Shown: positions 9,210 to 18,104, numbered from the stretch's first letter. The stretch: 64,000 bases of DNA from Xanthomonas boreopolis (GCA_014654535.1 BNBA01000017.1:1-64000), one strand, 5' to 3'. Translations and numbers: made by a program. The notes: generated by a model not told the origin, from the letters alone.

Positions 9210-9596
9210 TCCAGGCTTGAAGCCCCTCTCCCCAATGGGGCGGTAAGGCACGGCACGCGCGCCATGGCGCGCGTGCCCTGGAGCGCCCGGCGCACTGTGC
9301 CGGGCGGGGGCGCGAAGCGGGGGCTGGGCTGAGGGTACGGGGCGAAGCCGTGCCTCCGGATCCCGCGGCGACGAATCGCTGAACGCGTCGCCGCGCGCCG
9401 ATATGGCAAATGATCCGAAGGTGCGCCGTGCGATGGTTCGCCTTGGCTGGCGCGTGGCGACGCGTCTTCCTTCCCTGCGGCTTCGCCCGTGCCCTCGCCC
9501 GGCGCTTCGCGCCAGGCCACGCGCACGCGAGCCGACAGCTCGCAAGCGACACGCCTTCTCCTCCAACGCAGGAGGGAAGTCGCCGATAATCCCCGC
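9210..9596. other. Intergenic region with dispersed repeats and possible terminator
   Basis: 387 bp between the porin and the sensor kinase, with no convincing gene. It holds a small CCCC/GGGG palindrome just after the porin stop and a perfect palindrome (GGCACGCGCGCCATGGCGCGCGTGCC region, 9253-9278). A dispersed repeat at 9326-9471 recurs at 61018-61158. A short module near 9518-9580 has a weaker inverted relative at 13092-13147. An AGGAGGG sequence at 9570-9576 may be the kinase ribosome site, although it is about 20 nt from the start. Confidence 0.55.
9326..9471. repeat. Dispersed repeat, copy A
   Basis: About 145 bp sharing long blocks with 61018-61158, including GAACGCGTCGCC, ATGGCAA..GATCCGAA and a near-identical CCTTGGCTGGCGCGTGGCGA block. 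Both copies lie a little downstream of a gene that ends in a GCCCCTCTCC sequence, in the same orientation. No frame is conserved between the copies, so it is probably a non-coding interspersed element. Confidence 0.65.
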
Positions 9597-12257
9597 ATGT
9601 ACTCCCCCCACCAACGCCGACGCCTGCTGCTGACCCTGCTGGTGGTCGTCGGCGGCATGGTCCTGGCCGCGGTCAGCGCCGACGTGCTGGTGGAACGGCG
9701 CGCGCTGCAGGAGGAAAGCGCCACCGTGCGCCGGCAGCTCGACCTGTACGCGCAGGCCTTGCAGCAACGCATCGATCGCTACCGCACCTTGCCGCAGATC
9801 CTGGCGATGGACCCGGAGCTGCGCGAGGCGGTATCGCGCCCGCTGGAAGCGGACGACGTGGAGCGGCTCAACCTCAAGCTGGAACGCGCCAACGCCGTCA
9901 CCCAGTCGTCCACGCTGACCTTGATCGACCGCCGCGGCATCGCCCTGGCTGCCAGCAACTGGCGCGAGCCGCGCAGCAACGTCGGCTGGGACTACAGCTT
10001 CCGCCCGTACGTGCAGCAGGCCCTGGCGCAAGGCAGCGGCAGCTTCTACGGGATCGGCATGACCACCAACGAGCCCGGCTACTTCCTGTCGCAGGCGATC
10101 GTGGACGAGCACGGGACGGTGCGCGGCATCGTGGCGATCAAGATCGCGCTCGCGGCCCTGGAACGCGAATGGCTGCAGACGCAGGACGTGGTGCTGGCCT
10201 CGGACGCGCACGGCGTGGTGTTCCTCGCCAGCCGCAACGAATGGCGCTACCGGGTGCTGGCGCCGCTGAGCGAGCAGGACCGCCGCGAGCTGGATCAGAC
10301 CCGCCAGTACCTGGACCAGCTGCTGCTGCCGCTGCGCTACCGGCGGCTGGAACGGACCGCCGACGGCGGCGTGCTCGCGCGCGTGGACCAGCCGGAGCTG
10401 CCCGGCCGCATCCTCTGGCAGACCCTGGAGCTGCCGGAAAGCCATTGGCGCCTGCATCTGCTGCACGACACCCGCGCCAGCAGCGCGGCCGGCCGCGGCG
10501 CCGCGCTCACCGCGGCCGGGCTGTGGCTCGCGCTGTCGCTGCTGGTGTTGTACGTCCAGCAACGGCGCCGGCTGGCCGCCCTGCGCCAGCGCAGCCGGCA
10601 GGAGCTGGAAGTGGTGCTGCAACAGCACGCGCGCGAGCTGCGCACGGCGCAGGACGGCATCGTGCAGGCCGCGCAGCAGGCCGACACCGGGCTGAGCCGC
10701 AGCCTGGAACACCTGCCGCAGGGCGTGGTGATCATCGACGCCGACCTCAACCTGGTCGCATGGAACTCGCGCTACGTCGACCTGTTCCGCTTCCCGCCGG
10801 AGCTGGTGAAGGTGGGCCGGCCGATCGAGGACCTGTTCCGCTACAACGCGCGCCGCGGCCTGCTCGGCCCAGGGCCGATCGAGGAGGCGATCCAGCGCCG
10901 CCTCAACCACCTGCGCAGCGGCAAGCCGCACATGCGCGAGAGCGAGAAGGACGACGGCACGGTGCTGGAGATCCGCGGCAATCCGTTGCCGGACGGCGGC
11001 TTCGTCACCAGCTACGCGGACATCACCAGCTACAAGAACGCCGCGCGCGAACTGCGCTCGCTGGCCGATGCGCTCGAGCACCGCATCGAGGAACGCACGC
11101 GCGACCTGGAAGCGGCCAAGCGCGAGGCGGAGGCGGCGAACCGCTACAAGACCCGCTTCGTCGCCTCCGCCGTGCACGACCTGCTGCAACCGCTCAACGC
11201 CGCGCGGATGTTCGTCTCCGCGCTGCGCGCGCGCCTGCGCGACGACGACAGCCGCCAGGTCGCCGACCATATCGAGAACGCGCTCAGCGCCCAGGACGCG
11301 ATCCTCAACAGCCTGCTCGACATCTCGCGGATGGAATCGGGCCAGTTGCAGACGCGGGTGCGCGATTTCGCGCTGCAGCCGCTGCTGGACGCCCTGCTGC
11401 GCGAGTTCGGGATCATCGCCGAGAGCCATGGCCTGGTGCTGGAAGGCGTGCCGACCCGCGCGGTCGTGCGCAGCGACGAGGGCCTGCTGCGCCGCATCCT
11501 GCAGAACTTCCTGTCCAACGCGATCCGCTACACCCCGCGCGGCCGCCTGCTGCTCGGCTGCCGCCGCGAGGCCGGCCACCTGCGGATCGAGGTGCACGAC
11601 CAGGGCCCGGGCATCCCGGACAGCCTGCAGCGCGAGATCTTCGAGGAGTTCCGCCGCCTGGACGATGCGCGCGCCGACGACCGCGGCGCCGGGCTCGGGC
11701 TGGCGATCGTCGAACGCATCGGCCGCCTGCTCGGCCACCGCATCGGCCTGCGCTCGCGGCTGGGCCGCGGCAGCGTGTTCTCCGTGAGCGTGCCGCTGGG
11801 GGACCCGGCCGCCGTGCAGCGGGCCGAGGCGCCCGCGCCGGCGCTGGTCGATGCCAACGGCGACTCGCCGCTGCAGGGTTGCAGCGTCTGGTGCGTGGAC
11901 GACGACCCGCGCGTATGCGAAGCCACCCGCGCCCTGCTGGAACGCTGGGGTTGCCGGGTCGGTTTCGCCGGCGGGCCGCAGGAAGCGCTGGAACTTGCCT
12001 CCCCCGGCCAGGCGCCGCAATTGCTGCTGCTGGACGTGCGCATGGGCGCATTCGAGGGCCCGCAGGTGGCCGGCGCCCTGCACGAACGCTGGGGCAGCAC
12101 GCCGCCGGTGATCCTGGTCACCGCCGAGCGCGACGACGCCCTGCGCGCGCTGGCCGCCGGAAACGGGTGGGGATTCCTGTCGAAACCGGTGCGCCCGGCC
12201 GCGCTGCGCGCCTTGATGAGTCAGGTGCTTTTGAAGGCTGTGATTCGTGATTCGTGA
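9597..12257 (+). CDS. Hybrid sensor histidine kinase (periplasmic sensor, PAS, HisKA, receiver)
   Basis: An 886-residue membrane sensor. Order: TM1 about 9-28, a periplasmic Cache-like domain to about 295, TM2 about 301-320, coiled coil, PAS about 365-480, HisKA with phospho-acceptor His527 in SAVHDLLQPLN, ATPase with LSNAIRYTP, DQGPGIP and GAGLGLAI boxes, and a C-terminal receiver with Asp813 and Lys863. The DLLQPLN H-box is typical of NahK/ErcS'-like kinases. The periplasmic part resembles dicarboxylate sensors of the DctB kind. The last residues, VIRDS, are encoded by a repeat element. The convergent LuxR-type regulator at 12363 is the likely partner, and dctA2 and its porin are likely targets. 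Confidence 0.87.
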   Translation: MYSPHQRRRLLLTLLVVVGGMVLAAVSADVLVERRALQEESATVRRQLDLYAQALQQRIDRYRTLPQILAMDPELREAVSRPLEADDVERLNLKLERANAVTQSSTLTLIDRRGIALAASNWREPRSNVGWDYSFRPYVQQALAQGSGSFYGIGMTTNEPGYFLSQAIVDEHGTVRGIVAIKIALAALEREWLQTQDVVLASDAHGVVFLASRNEWRYRVLAPLSEQDRRELDQTRQYLDQLLLPLRYRRLERTADGGVLARVDQPELPGRILWQTLELPESHWRLHLLHDTRASSAAGRGAALTAAGLWLALSLLVLYVQQRRRLAALRQRSRQELEVVLQQHARELRTAQDGIVQAAQQADTGLSRSLEHLPQGVVIIDADLNLVAWNSRYVDLFRFPPELVKVGRPIEDLFRYNARRGLLGPGPIEEAIQRRLNHLRSGKPHMRESEKDDGTVLEIRGNPLPDGGFVTSYADITSYKNAARELRSLADALEHRIEERTRDLEAAKREAEAANRYKTRFVASAVHDLLQPLNAARMFVSALRARLRDDDSRQVADHIENALSAQDAILNSLLDISRMESGQLQTRVRDFALQPLLDALLREFGIIAESHGLVLEGVPTRAVVRSDEGLLRRILQNFLSNAIRYTPRGRLLLGCRREAGHLRIEVHDQGPGIPDSLQREIFEEFRRLDDARADDRGAGLGLAIVERIGRLLGHRIGLRSRLGRGSVFSVSVPLGDPAAVQRAEAPAPALVDANGDSPLQGCSVWCVDDDPRVCEATRALLERWGCRVGFAGGPQEALELASPGQAPQLLLLDVRMGAFEGPQVAGALHERWGSTPPVILVTAERDDALRALAAGNGWGFLSKPVRPAALRALMSQVLLKAVIRDS

Positions 12258-12377
12258 TTGGTGATTCGTAGGAGCGGCTTCAGCCGCGATCGGGGCCTTA
12301 CCAGGGAAAACCTGACCACGGCTGAAGCCGCTCCTGCGCTTTTGCGAATCACCAATCACGAATCACGAATCACGAAT
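12240..12377. repeat. Inverted heptamer array spanning the ends of two convergent genes
   Basis: A left arm of GTGATTCG-like units faces a right arm of CGAATCAC-like units. Between them lies a second inverted repeat, GGAGCGGCTTCAGCCGC against GGCTGAAGCCGCTCC. The stop codons of both the kinase and the convergent response regulator fall in the arms, so both proteins end in the same residues, IRDS. The whole structure could fold into a long hairpin and act as a bidirectional terminator. Confidence 0.8.
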
Positions 12378-13019
12378 ATCGCCACCCTCGCCTTCCGGCT
12401 CCAGTCCCTTCACCAGGACCGCCGCCTGCGTGCGGCTATAGCAGTCCAGCTTCTTCAGGATCGCGGTGACGTGCACTTTCACCGTGTTCTCCGCCAATCC
12501 CAGTTCGTGCGCGATTTGCTTGTTGAGCAGGCCGTCGGCCAGGCACAACAGCACCCGGAACTGCTGCGGCGTCAGCTGCGCCAGTTTCGCGGCCAGCTGC
12601 GCATCGGCCTCCGAACGCTCCGCCGCCATCGGCGGGAACCAGTTGCCGCCGTCCAGTACCGCCGCCACCGCTTCGCCGATCTGCTCGGCCGGCGCCGACT
12701 TGGGGATGAAGCCGGCCGCGCCGAACTGTTGCGCGCGCCGGATCACCCGCGGGTGGTCGTTCGAGGAAATCACCACCACCGGGATGTCCGGGTGCTCACC
12801 GCGCACGTGCAGCAGCGCCGAGAAGCCGCGCGCGCCCGGCATCGCCAGGTCGAGCAGCACCAGCTCGGCCTCGGGGTGGGCCTGCAGCGCGGCGCCCAGC
12901 GTGGTGGCGCTGGAAGCCTCGACTACCGCGGCCTGCGGCAGGCTGCCGCGCAGCACGTGGATCACCGCGGCGCGGAACAGCGGGTGGTCGTCGGCGACGA
13001 TGAGGCAGGGACTGGACAT
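12363..13019 (-). CDS. LuxR/NarL-family response regulator
   Basis: A 218-residue two-component regulator. The receiver domain shows the acidic pair Asp10/Asp11, phospho-acceptor Asp57 in LLDLAMPG and Lys107 in FIPKSAP. A LuxR-type helix-turn-helix occupies about residues 150-200 (LTPQQFRVL, GLLNKQIAHELG, ENTVKVHVTAILKKL). The start at the MSSPCLIV methionine is chosen because upstream codons are repeat-derived and lack homology. It is convergent with the hybrid kinase, so phosphotransfer from that kinase is likely. The tail DIRDS is supplied by the repeat at 12240-12377. Confidence 0.88.
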   Translation of the reverse strand: MSSPCLIVADDHPLFRAAVIHVLRGSLPQAAVVEASSATTLGAALQAHPEAELVLLDLAMPGARGFSALLHVRGEHPDIPVVVISSNDHPRVIRRAQQFGAAGFIPKSAPAEQIGEAVAAVLDGGNWFPPMAAERSEADAQLAAKLAQLTPQQFRVLLCLADGLLNKQIAHELGLAENTVKVHVTAILKKLDCYSRTQAAVLVKGLEPEGEGGDIRDS

Positions 13020-13183
13020 GCGCGCAAGTCTGGCACGCGCATGGCCGGGCGCAAAACCCATGCCCCGGTGCCTCGGGCGGGGTGGGAAGCTTTTCCCTTC
13101 TCCCTCCGGGGCGAGGCGTGTTGCCTGCGAACCATCGGTGCGCACACGCCTGGACGCCGGGCGCGCCGGAGAGAGCGGCTTTC

Positions 13184-14320
13184 TTAAGGGCCGGCGGTCG
13201 CCGACTGCCTGACGCTGCTGCGCCAGGCATCAAGGAATTGCTGGCGCTTGAGCGCGTCCAGGTACACCAGCAGGCCGGGGCCGAGCGCGATGGGCCGGAA
13301 CGGCGGCGCGGTGCGCGCCGGTGCCGACACGATCGGCGCCAGCCGGGCCTCGCGCGCCAGCACTTGCTGGCCGCGCGGCGACAGCAGGTAGTCCAGGAAA
13401 CGGCGGGCCTCGGCCACGTGCGGCGCGCGGCGCGGAATCACGGCGGTGCGCAGGGCGACCAGCGTGTAGTCCTCCGGCTGCACGATCGCCAAGGGGGCGC
13501 CGGCATCGATGCGCGCCTGCGCATAGGAGCCGAGCACGTTGTAGGCCAGCACCAGCTCGCCCTGCGCGACCTTGTCCAGCAGCACGCCGGTCCGTTCCTC
13601 CAGGTGCACCTGGTTGTCGCCGAGCGCGGCCAGCAAGGCGCCGGCGATGCTGCCGAGCTGCGCGTCCTGGGTCGCGAACAGGTAGCCCACGCCGCTGCGC
13701 TCGACATCGTACGTGCCGACCTTCCCGCGCAGCGGCATGGCCGGGTCGCGCAGCAGCGCCAGCAGCTCGCGGCGCGTATGCGGCACCTTCGCCGCAGGCA
13801 AGCGCCGGGTGTTGTAGACGATCGCCACCGGCTCGTAGCTGATCGCGAAGATCTCGTTGCGCCAGCGCGCCCACTGCGGCAGCGCCTCGGTCTGCGGCGA
13901 GCGATGCTCGAGCGCGTGGCCATCGTTCACCAGCTTGGTCTGCAGGTCCATGCTCGCGCTGATCAGCAGGTCCGCGCCGGCCGCGCCGGCCTGCGGATGC
14001 AGGTAGCGGTCGTACATGTCCCAGGCGATCACGTCCTCGTAGACCACCTCGGTGCCCGGATGCAGGCGCTGGTAGTCGGCGATCACCGCGGCGAACACCT
14101 CGATGTCGGTCGATCCCTGGATGCGCAGCTGCGCGGTTGCCGGCCCCTGCGCCGGAAAGCGCTTCACGTCGCCCGGGTTGGCGAACGCTTGCAGGCAGCA
14201 GGCCAGCAACAGCAGCAAGGGCCACCGATACCATCCTGGCTTTCCCGGAGATGGCCGGACCATCGCTCCCGCCAGTACGGGAACCCTGCGCCCTTCGCGC
14301 GTACTCGTTGCATGGCTCAT
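13184..14320 (-). CDS. Periplasmic solute-binding protein coupled to the sensor kinase gene
   Basis: A 378-residue extracellular binding protein of the ABC-type Fe3+/polyamine-like superfamily (motifs LRIQGSTDIEVF, PGTEVVYEDV, ADLLISASMDLQ, YNVLGSYAQAR). The ATG overlaps the kinase stop codon as ATGA, giving translational coupling. An internal ATG at 14263 would give a more compact signal peptide (WYRWPLLLLLACCLQAFA) and is a real alternative. No ABC permease or ATPase gene is near. In tripartite tricarboxylate systems such as BctC/BctE, the binding protein presents ligand to the sensor kinase; here such a co-receptor role is inferred from the operon layout. Confidence 0.82.
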   Translation of the reverse strand: MSHATSTREGRRVPVLAGAMVRPSPGKPGWYRWPLLLLLACCLQAFANPGDVKRFPAQGPATAQLRIQGSTDIEVFAAVIADYQRLHPGTEVVYEDVIAWDMYDRYLHPQAGAAGADLLISASMDLQTKLVNDGHALEHRSPQTEALPQWARWRNEIFAISYEPVAIVYNTRRLPAAKVPHTRRELLALLRDPAMPLRGKVGTYDVERSGVGYLFATQDAQLGSIAGALLAALGDNQVHLEERTGVLLDKVAQGELVLAYNVLGSYAQARIDAGAPLAIVQPEDYTLVALRTAVIPRRAPHVAEARRFLDYLLSPRGQQVLAREARLAPIVSAPARTAPPFRPIALGPGLLVYLDALKRQQFLDAWRSSVRQSATAGP

Positions 14321-15702
14321 GCGTGCACCCGCGGGAATCGCAGCGTGGCGACGAGGCCGCCGCCGACGCGGTTGGAAAGATCGATGCGGCCGCCATGGCT
14401 CTCGACGATGCGCTTGACGATCGCCAGGCCCAGGCCGGCACCACCGGAAGGGGCATGCTCGCCGCGCACGAAGCGCTCGAACACGCGCTCGGCCTCCGCG
14501 GCGGGAATGCCGGGGCCATGGTCGGCCACGGCCAGCACGCACTCGCGTTCGTCGCTGGTCAACGCGAGCTGCAAGGGCGCGCCGCCACCGTACTTGCAGG
14601 CGTTGTCGATCAGGTTCTTCAACGCCTCGCGCAACAGCAGCGCATCGCCATGCACGCGCGCCGGCTGCGGATCGATGGCCAATTGCACCCGCGGCGCGCC
14701 GCCGCTGCGCGGGATCGCCTCGTGCAGCGCCTGGTGCACGAGCTCGGCCAGGTCCACCGTTTCGAAGCGCTGCAGTTGCGAGCGGTGGATGGCGCTGGCG
14801 TCGCTGAGCAGTTGGTTGAGCAGGCGGCTCATGTGGCTGGCGTTGCGCTCGATCGCCTCCAGGCTGCGGCGCAGTTCGCGCGGATCGTCCTCGTCCAGCG
14901 CCAGCTGCGCCTGCGCGCGCAACGCCGCCAACGGCGTGCGCATCTGGTGCGCGGCTTCGGCCATGAACGCGCGCAGGGTCTCGTTGCTGCCGGCGAGGCG
15001 CTCCATGAAGCGGTTCAGCGCGCCGACCATGTGCGCCATCTCGCGCGGCGGCGCCACCGCGAGCGGCTTGAGATCGGATGGTTCGCGGCGCGACAGGTCG
15101 CTCTCGATCCGTCGCAGCGGCCGCAGCGCGCGATGCACGCCGAGCCCGACCAGGGCCAGCGAGAGCGCCGTCAGCACCGCGATCGCCAGCAACGCGTTGA
15201 CCACCACCGCGCGGGCCAGCGCGTCGCGCGCGCGCCTGGTCTGGCCGACCTGCACGCGCACCTCCGCCTGCCCGGCCGCAGAGGACACCAGCCGCGCGAC
15301 CACCACGAAGCGCACGCGCTCGCCGCTGTAGTCGGCGTCGAACAGTTGCGGCGAGGCGCCGGCGACCGGCGCGCGCGGAGGCGCCGGCAGGTCGCCGTAG
15401 CCGGTGATCGTGCCGCCGCGAAGGTCGTAGACGCGATAGAACACGCGGTCGTCCGGCGCCATCGCCAGCAGGTCCAGCGCGGCGTACGGCAGGTCCACCT
15501 GCCAGTGCCCGCCGGCCAGCGCGACGCTGTCGAGGATCGACAGCGCCGAGGACACCAGCAGGTGGTCGTAGGAACGGTTGGCGGCGCGCTCGCCGTACGC
15601 GCGCGCGCCGAAGAACAGCACCACCGCCCCGAGCGCGGACAGCAGCCCGAGGTACAGCCACAGGGTGCGACGGATCGAACCGCCGTCAGCCGGCCGTTCC
15701 AT
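14317..15702 (-). CDS. TctE-like sensor histidine kinase
   Basis: A 461-residue membrane kinase. TM1 is at about residues 13-35, a periplasmic domain of about 130 residues follows, and TM2 is about 165-190. Then come HAMP, HisKA with His252 in AEAAHQMRTPLAALR, the N box LKNLIDNACKYG, and GPGIP and GAGLGLAI ATP-lid motifs. The AHQMRTPL H-box and the small periplasmic domain are typical of the TctE/QseC branch. The start overlaps the regulator gene by 17 nt, and its stop overlaps the binding-protein start by 4 nt, so the three form one operon. Ligands are likely tricarboxylates, given the divergent porin and CitMHS genes. Confidence 0.9.
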   Translation of the reverse strand: MERPADGGSIRRTLWLYLGLLSALGAVVLFFGARAYGERAANRSYDHLLVSSALSILDSVALAGGHWQVDLPYAALDLLAMAPDDRVFYRVYDLRGGTITGYGDLPAPPRAPVAGASPQLFDADYSGERVRFVVVARLVSSAAGQAEVRVQVGQTRRARDALARAVVVNALLAIAVLTALSLALVGLGVHRALRPLRRIESDLSRREPSDLKPLAVAPPREMAHMVGALNRFMERLAGSNETLRAFMAEAAHQMRTPLAALRAQAQLALDEDDPRELRRSLEAIERNASHMSRLLNQLLSDASAIHRSQLQRFETVDLAELVHQALHEAIPRSGGAPRVQLAIDPQPARVHGDALLLREALKNLIDNACKYGGGAPLQLALTSDERECVLAVADHGPGIPAAEAERVFERFVRGEHAPSGGAGLGLAIVKRIVESHGGRIDLSNRVGGGLVATLRFPRVHA

Positions 15703-16381
15703 CGTCCGTCCCGGCCTCGATGGCCTCCAGCAGATAGCCGGTGCCGCGCACGGTGACGATGCGCAGCGGCGCGCCGGCCAGCTTCTTGCGCAGCCGCGCG
15801 ACATACAGTTCGATCGCGTTCGGACCGGCCTCGTCGTCGAAACCGAACAGGCCGTTGCCGATCTCGTCCTTGCCGACCACCTGGCCAAGCCGGCCGATCA
15901 GGATCTCCAGCAGGCGGTACTCGCGGTTGGGCAGGTCCAGCACCTCGCCATCGAGGCTCACGCGGTGCGCGGCGTTGTCGAACTGGAACCCGCCGATCTG
16001 CACCACTTCGCTGGCCTGGCCGCGGTTGCGCCGCAGCAGCACGCGGCAGCGGGCTTCGAACTCGCGGAAATCGAACGGCTTGCCGAGGTAGTCGTCGGCG
16101 CCCACGTCCAGGGCCTGCACGCGATCCTCGATGCCGTCGCGCGCGGTCAGCATCAGCACCGGCGTGGTATCGCCGCGTTCGCGCATGCCCTGCAGGACCC
16201 GCAGCCCGTCCATCCGCGGCAGCCCGATATCGAGCACCACCAGGTCGAAACTTTGGTAGCGCAGCACGCCGGCCGCGGCCATGCCGTCGTTCTGCCAGTC
16301 CACCGCATGCCCGCTGCGACGCATGCGCCGCACGATGGCGTCGGCGAGGTCGGGATTGTCTTCTACCAGCAGGATGCGCAT
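15686..16381 (-). CDS. TctD-like OmpR-family response regulator
   Basis: A 231-residue OmpR/PhoB-type regulator with Asp51 as phospho-acceptor (VVLDIGLPRMDG), Lys101 (LGKPFDF) and a C-terminal winged helix from about residue 135 (LPNREYRLLEIL, YVARLRKKL, VRGTGYLL). It is the first gene of the operon with the TctE-like kinase and the binding protein. No Shine-Dalgarno sequence is visible: the ATG is preceded by GATCCCTCCCG, and the region behind that is a 15-copy heptamer array. Translation may therefore begin on a leaderless or atypical site. The likely targets are the divergent porin and CitMHS transporter. Confidence 0.9.
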   Translation of the reverse strand: MRILLVEDNPDLADAIVRRMRRSGHAVDWQNDGMAAAGVLRYQSFDLVVLDIGLPRMDGLRVLQGMRERGDTTPVLMLTARDGIEDRVQALDVGADDYLGKPFDFREFEARCRVLLRRNRGQASEVVQIGGFQFDNAAHRVSLDGEVLDLPNREYRLLEILIGRLGQVVGKDEIGNGLFGFDDEAGPNAIELYVARLRKKLAGAPLRIVTVRGTGYLLEAIEAGTDDGTAG

Positions 16382-16828
16382 CGGGAGGGATCTTAAGCGG
16401 GATTCGGGATTCGGGATTCGGGATTCGGGATTCGGGATTCGGGATTCGGGATTCGGGATTCGGGATTCGGGATTCGGGATTCGGGATTCGGGATTCGGGA
16501 TTCGGGAAAGCATCTTTGCCTGGCCTTGGCTGTCAAGCGATTTGATGCTTTCCCTGCAGTTTTCTTGGCTTCTTTGTGGGAGTGGCCTCGGCATGCCGAG
16601 GCCGTCCAGTCCCGACAGCAGGCCGGCAAAGCCCGTCGGGACTGAAGTCCCTCCCGCGACAACGCCGATCCGGAGTGGGCTTGCCGCTTCGCCGGATCCC
16701 GGGCTCCCGGTCCCGAGGCATCCTCGACAGGTGGATGACAGCTTTGCCCGCCTAGTCTCCCGGTACGGCCACCCCGCCACGGGGATGGCCCTGGAACAAC
16801 GCGCCATCACGCGCACCTGGGAGGGTAC
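16382..16828. other. Divergent control region with heptamer array and palindromes
   Basis: 447 bp between the TctD-like regulator and the porin. It contains the tandem array at 16399-16507 next to the regulator start and, at about 16575-16662, a palindromic module (CCTCGGCATGCCGAGG, then CAGTCCCGACA..TCGGGACTG). The remaining 165 bp before the porin has no gene; the promoters of both transcription units must lie in this region, but no strong -35/-10 pair stands out. Confidence 0.6.
16399..16507. repeat. Tandem heptamer array, 15 perfect GGGATTC units
   Basis: Fifteen perfect copies of GGGATTC (105 bp) plus a partial GGGA. The array ends 17 bp upstream of the TctD-like start codon. Identity of all units points to recent expansion, and copy number is probably variable by slippage. 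Unlike the other heptamer elements in the window, it has no inverted arm. Confidence 0.95.
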
Positions 16829-18025
16829 GTGCATCACCACACACTGCGCCTGCGCGGTCCGCTGGCCTGCGCGCTGGCGTTCGCCGCCGGCACCGCCACC
16901 GCCGCCGAATGGGCCGACGGCAACGTCACCGCCGAGCTCGGCGGCCGCATCCACTGGGACTTCGCCCGCTTCGACAACGACGACCGCGGCGCGCCGAACC
17001 GCAACGACACCGAATTCCGGCGCGTGTGGCTGGACGTATCCGGCAAGTTCTACGGTTTCGGCTACAAGGTCGAAGGCGACTTCGCCGGATTGCAGGACGA
17101 GCCGGGCAGCAAGGGCATCGAGGCCAAGGACGTCTACATCACCCGCAGCTTCGATCGCGGCGTGCTGACCATCGGCCAGTTCAAGCAGTACTTCACCTTG
17201 GACGACCGCACCGGCTCCAACTATGGCCAGTTCCTGGAACGCGGCGGCGCGGCCAGCACGCTGGCGCCGCTGTACCGCAAGGCCGTGTCCTGGCAGGCCG
17301 CAGGCAAGGACTACACCTGGGCGGCCAGCGTCTACAGCCTGGAAAGCATCGACGTTTCCGACACCAAGGGCGGCGCCTTCGGCGGCCGCGCGACCTGGGC
17401 ACCCGGCGCGCGCGAGGGCGACGTGCTGCACCTGGGCCTGTCGCTGGCGCACGAGCGCTACGACCATCCCGGCAGCGACGGCGCGGCGGTGCTGAGCATC
17501 CGCCCGCGCCCGGCCGGGCACCTTTCCGACAACAGCCGGCTGACCTTGGCGCGCTTCGCCGACGGCCGCGACACCGACGTGGACAAGTGGTCGCTGGAGT
17601 ACGCGCAGGTGCGCGGCCCGCTGTCCTGGCAAGGCGAGTACAGCGGCGGCCTGTTCGACGACGGCGCGCAGCGTGCCCGCGTGCAGGCGGCCTACGGCTT
17701 CGTCAGCTGGTTCGTCACCGGCGAATCGCGCGCCTACGACCGCAAGACCGGGCGTTTCGGCCGGGTCAAGGCGCTCAACCACGATGCCGGCGCATTCGAA
17801 CTGGCGCTGCGCTACGACCGCATGTGGGGCGAGCAGCACCGCATCGGCGGCGCCGACCTGATCGATGCCTCCACCGCCTCGTGGACGCTCGGCGCGAACT
17901 GGTACCTCAAGCCGAACCTGCGGCTGATGCTGGACCTGATCGACAGCCGCAACCGCGACCACCTGGCCGGCACCACGCTCGACCACACCCGCGCGGTGAC
18001 AGGCCGCTTCCATTACGACTTCTGA
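16829..18025 (+). CDS. OprO/OprP-family porin of the citrate module
   Basis: A 398-residue outer-membrane porin with a signal peptide (GPLACALAFAAGTATA). The barrel shows the family pattern FRRVWLDVSGKFYGFGYKVEGDF, FKQYFTLDD, SWFVTGESRAYDR, WTLGANWYLKP and ends in HYDF. The GTG start is supported by GGGAGGG four nt upstream. It is divergent from the TctDE-like operon and precedes the CitMHS gene by 127 bp, so it is the probable entry route for citrate or other tricarboxylates. Confidence 0.85.
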   Translation: MHHHTLRLRGPLACALAFAAGTATAAEWADGNVTAELGGRIHWDFARFDNDDRGAPNRNDTEFRRVWLDVSGKFYGFGYKVEGDFAGLQDEPGSKGIEAKDVYITRSFDRGVLTIGQFKQYFTLDDRTGSNYGQFLERGGAASTLAPLYRKAVSWQAAGKDYTWAASVYSLESIDVSDTKGGAFGGRATWAPGAREGDVLHLGLSLAHERYDHPGSDGAAVLSIRPRPAGHLSDNSRLTLARFADGRDTDVDKWSLEYAQVRGPLSWQGEYSGGLFDDGAQRARVQAAYGFVSWFVTGESRAYDRKTGRFGRVKALNHDAGAFELALRYDRMWGEQHRIGGADLIDASTASWTLGANWYLKPNLRLMLDLIDSRNRDHLAGTTLDHTRAVTGRFHYDF

Positions 18026-18036
18026 CAGGCCCGCTC

Positions 18037-18104
18037 CTGTGGGAGGGACTTCAGTCCCGATGGGACTTCCCGGGAAGCGTCGGGACTGAAGTCCCTCCCA
18101 CAAG
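18037..18104. repeat. REP-like palindrome
   Basis: TGTGGGAGGGACTTCAGTCC and its inverted copy GGACTGAAGTCCCTCCCACA flank a short centre, between the porin and CitMHS genes. The same consensus appears in part at 16645-16660. It can form a long hairpin and may separate expression of the two genes. Confidence 0.85.

Noticed and set aside
7890-12359. A 1489-codon open frame antisense to the hybrid sensor kinase
   Set aside because: It has the biased composition (Arg, Gln, Val, Ala, Asp, His) of an antisense frame in GC-rich DNA, no recognisable motif, and it lies opposite a gene with clear kinase domains.
13184-15661. An 825-codon minus-strand frame extending the binding protein upstream
   Set aside because: The extension overlaps the TctE-like kinase in another frame; homology begins only at about 14320.
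16399-16507. Possible CRISPR array
   Set aside because: The units are 7 bp and contiguous, without spacers, and no cas genes are present.
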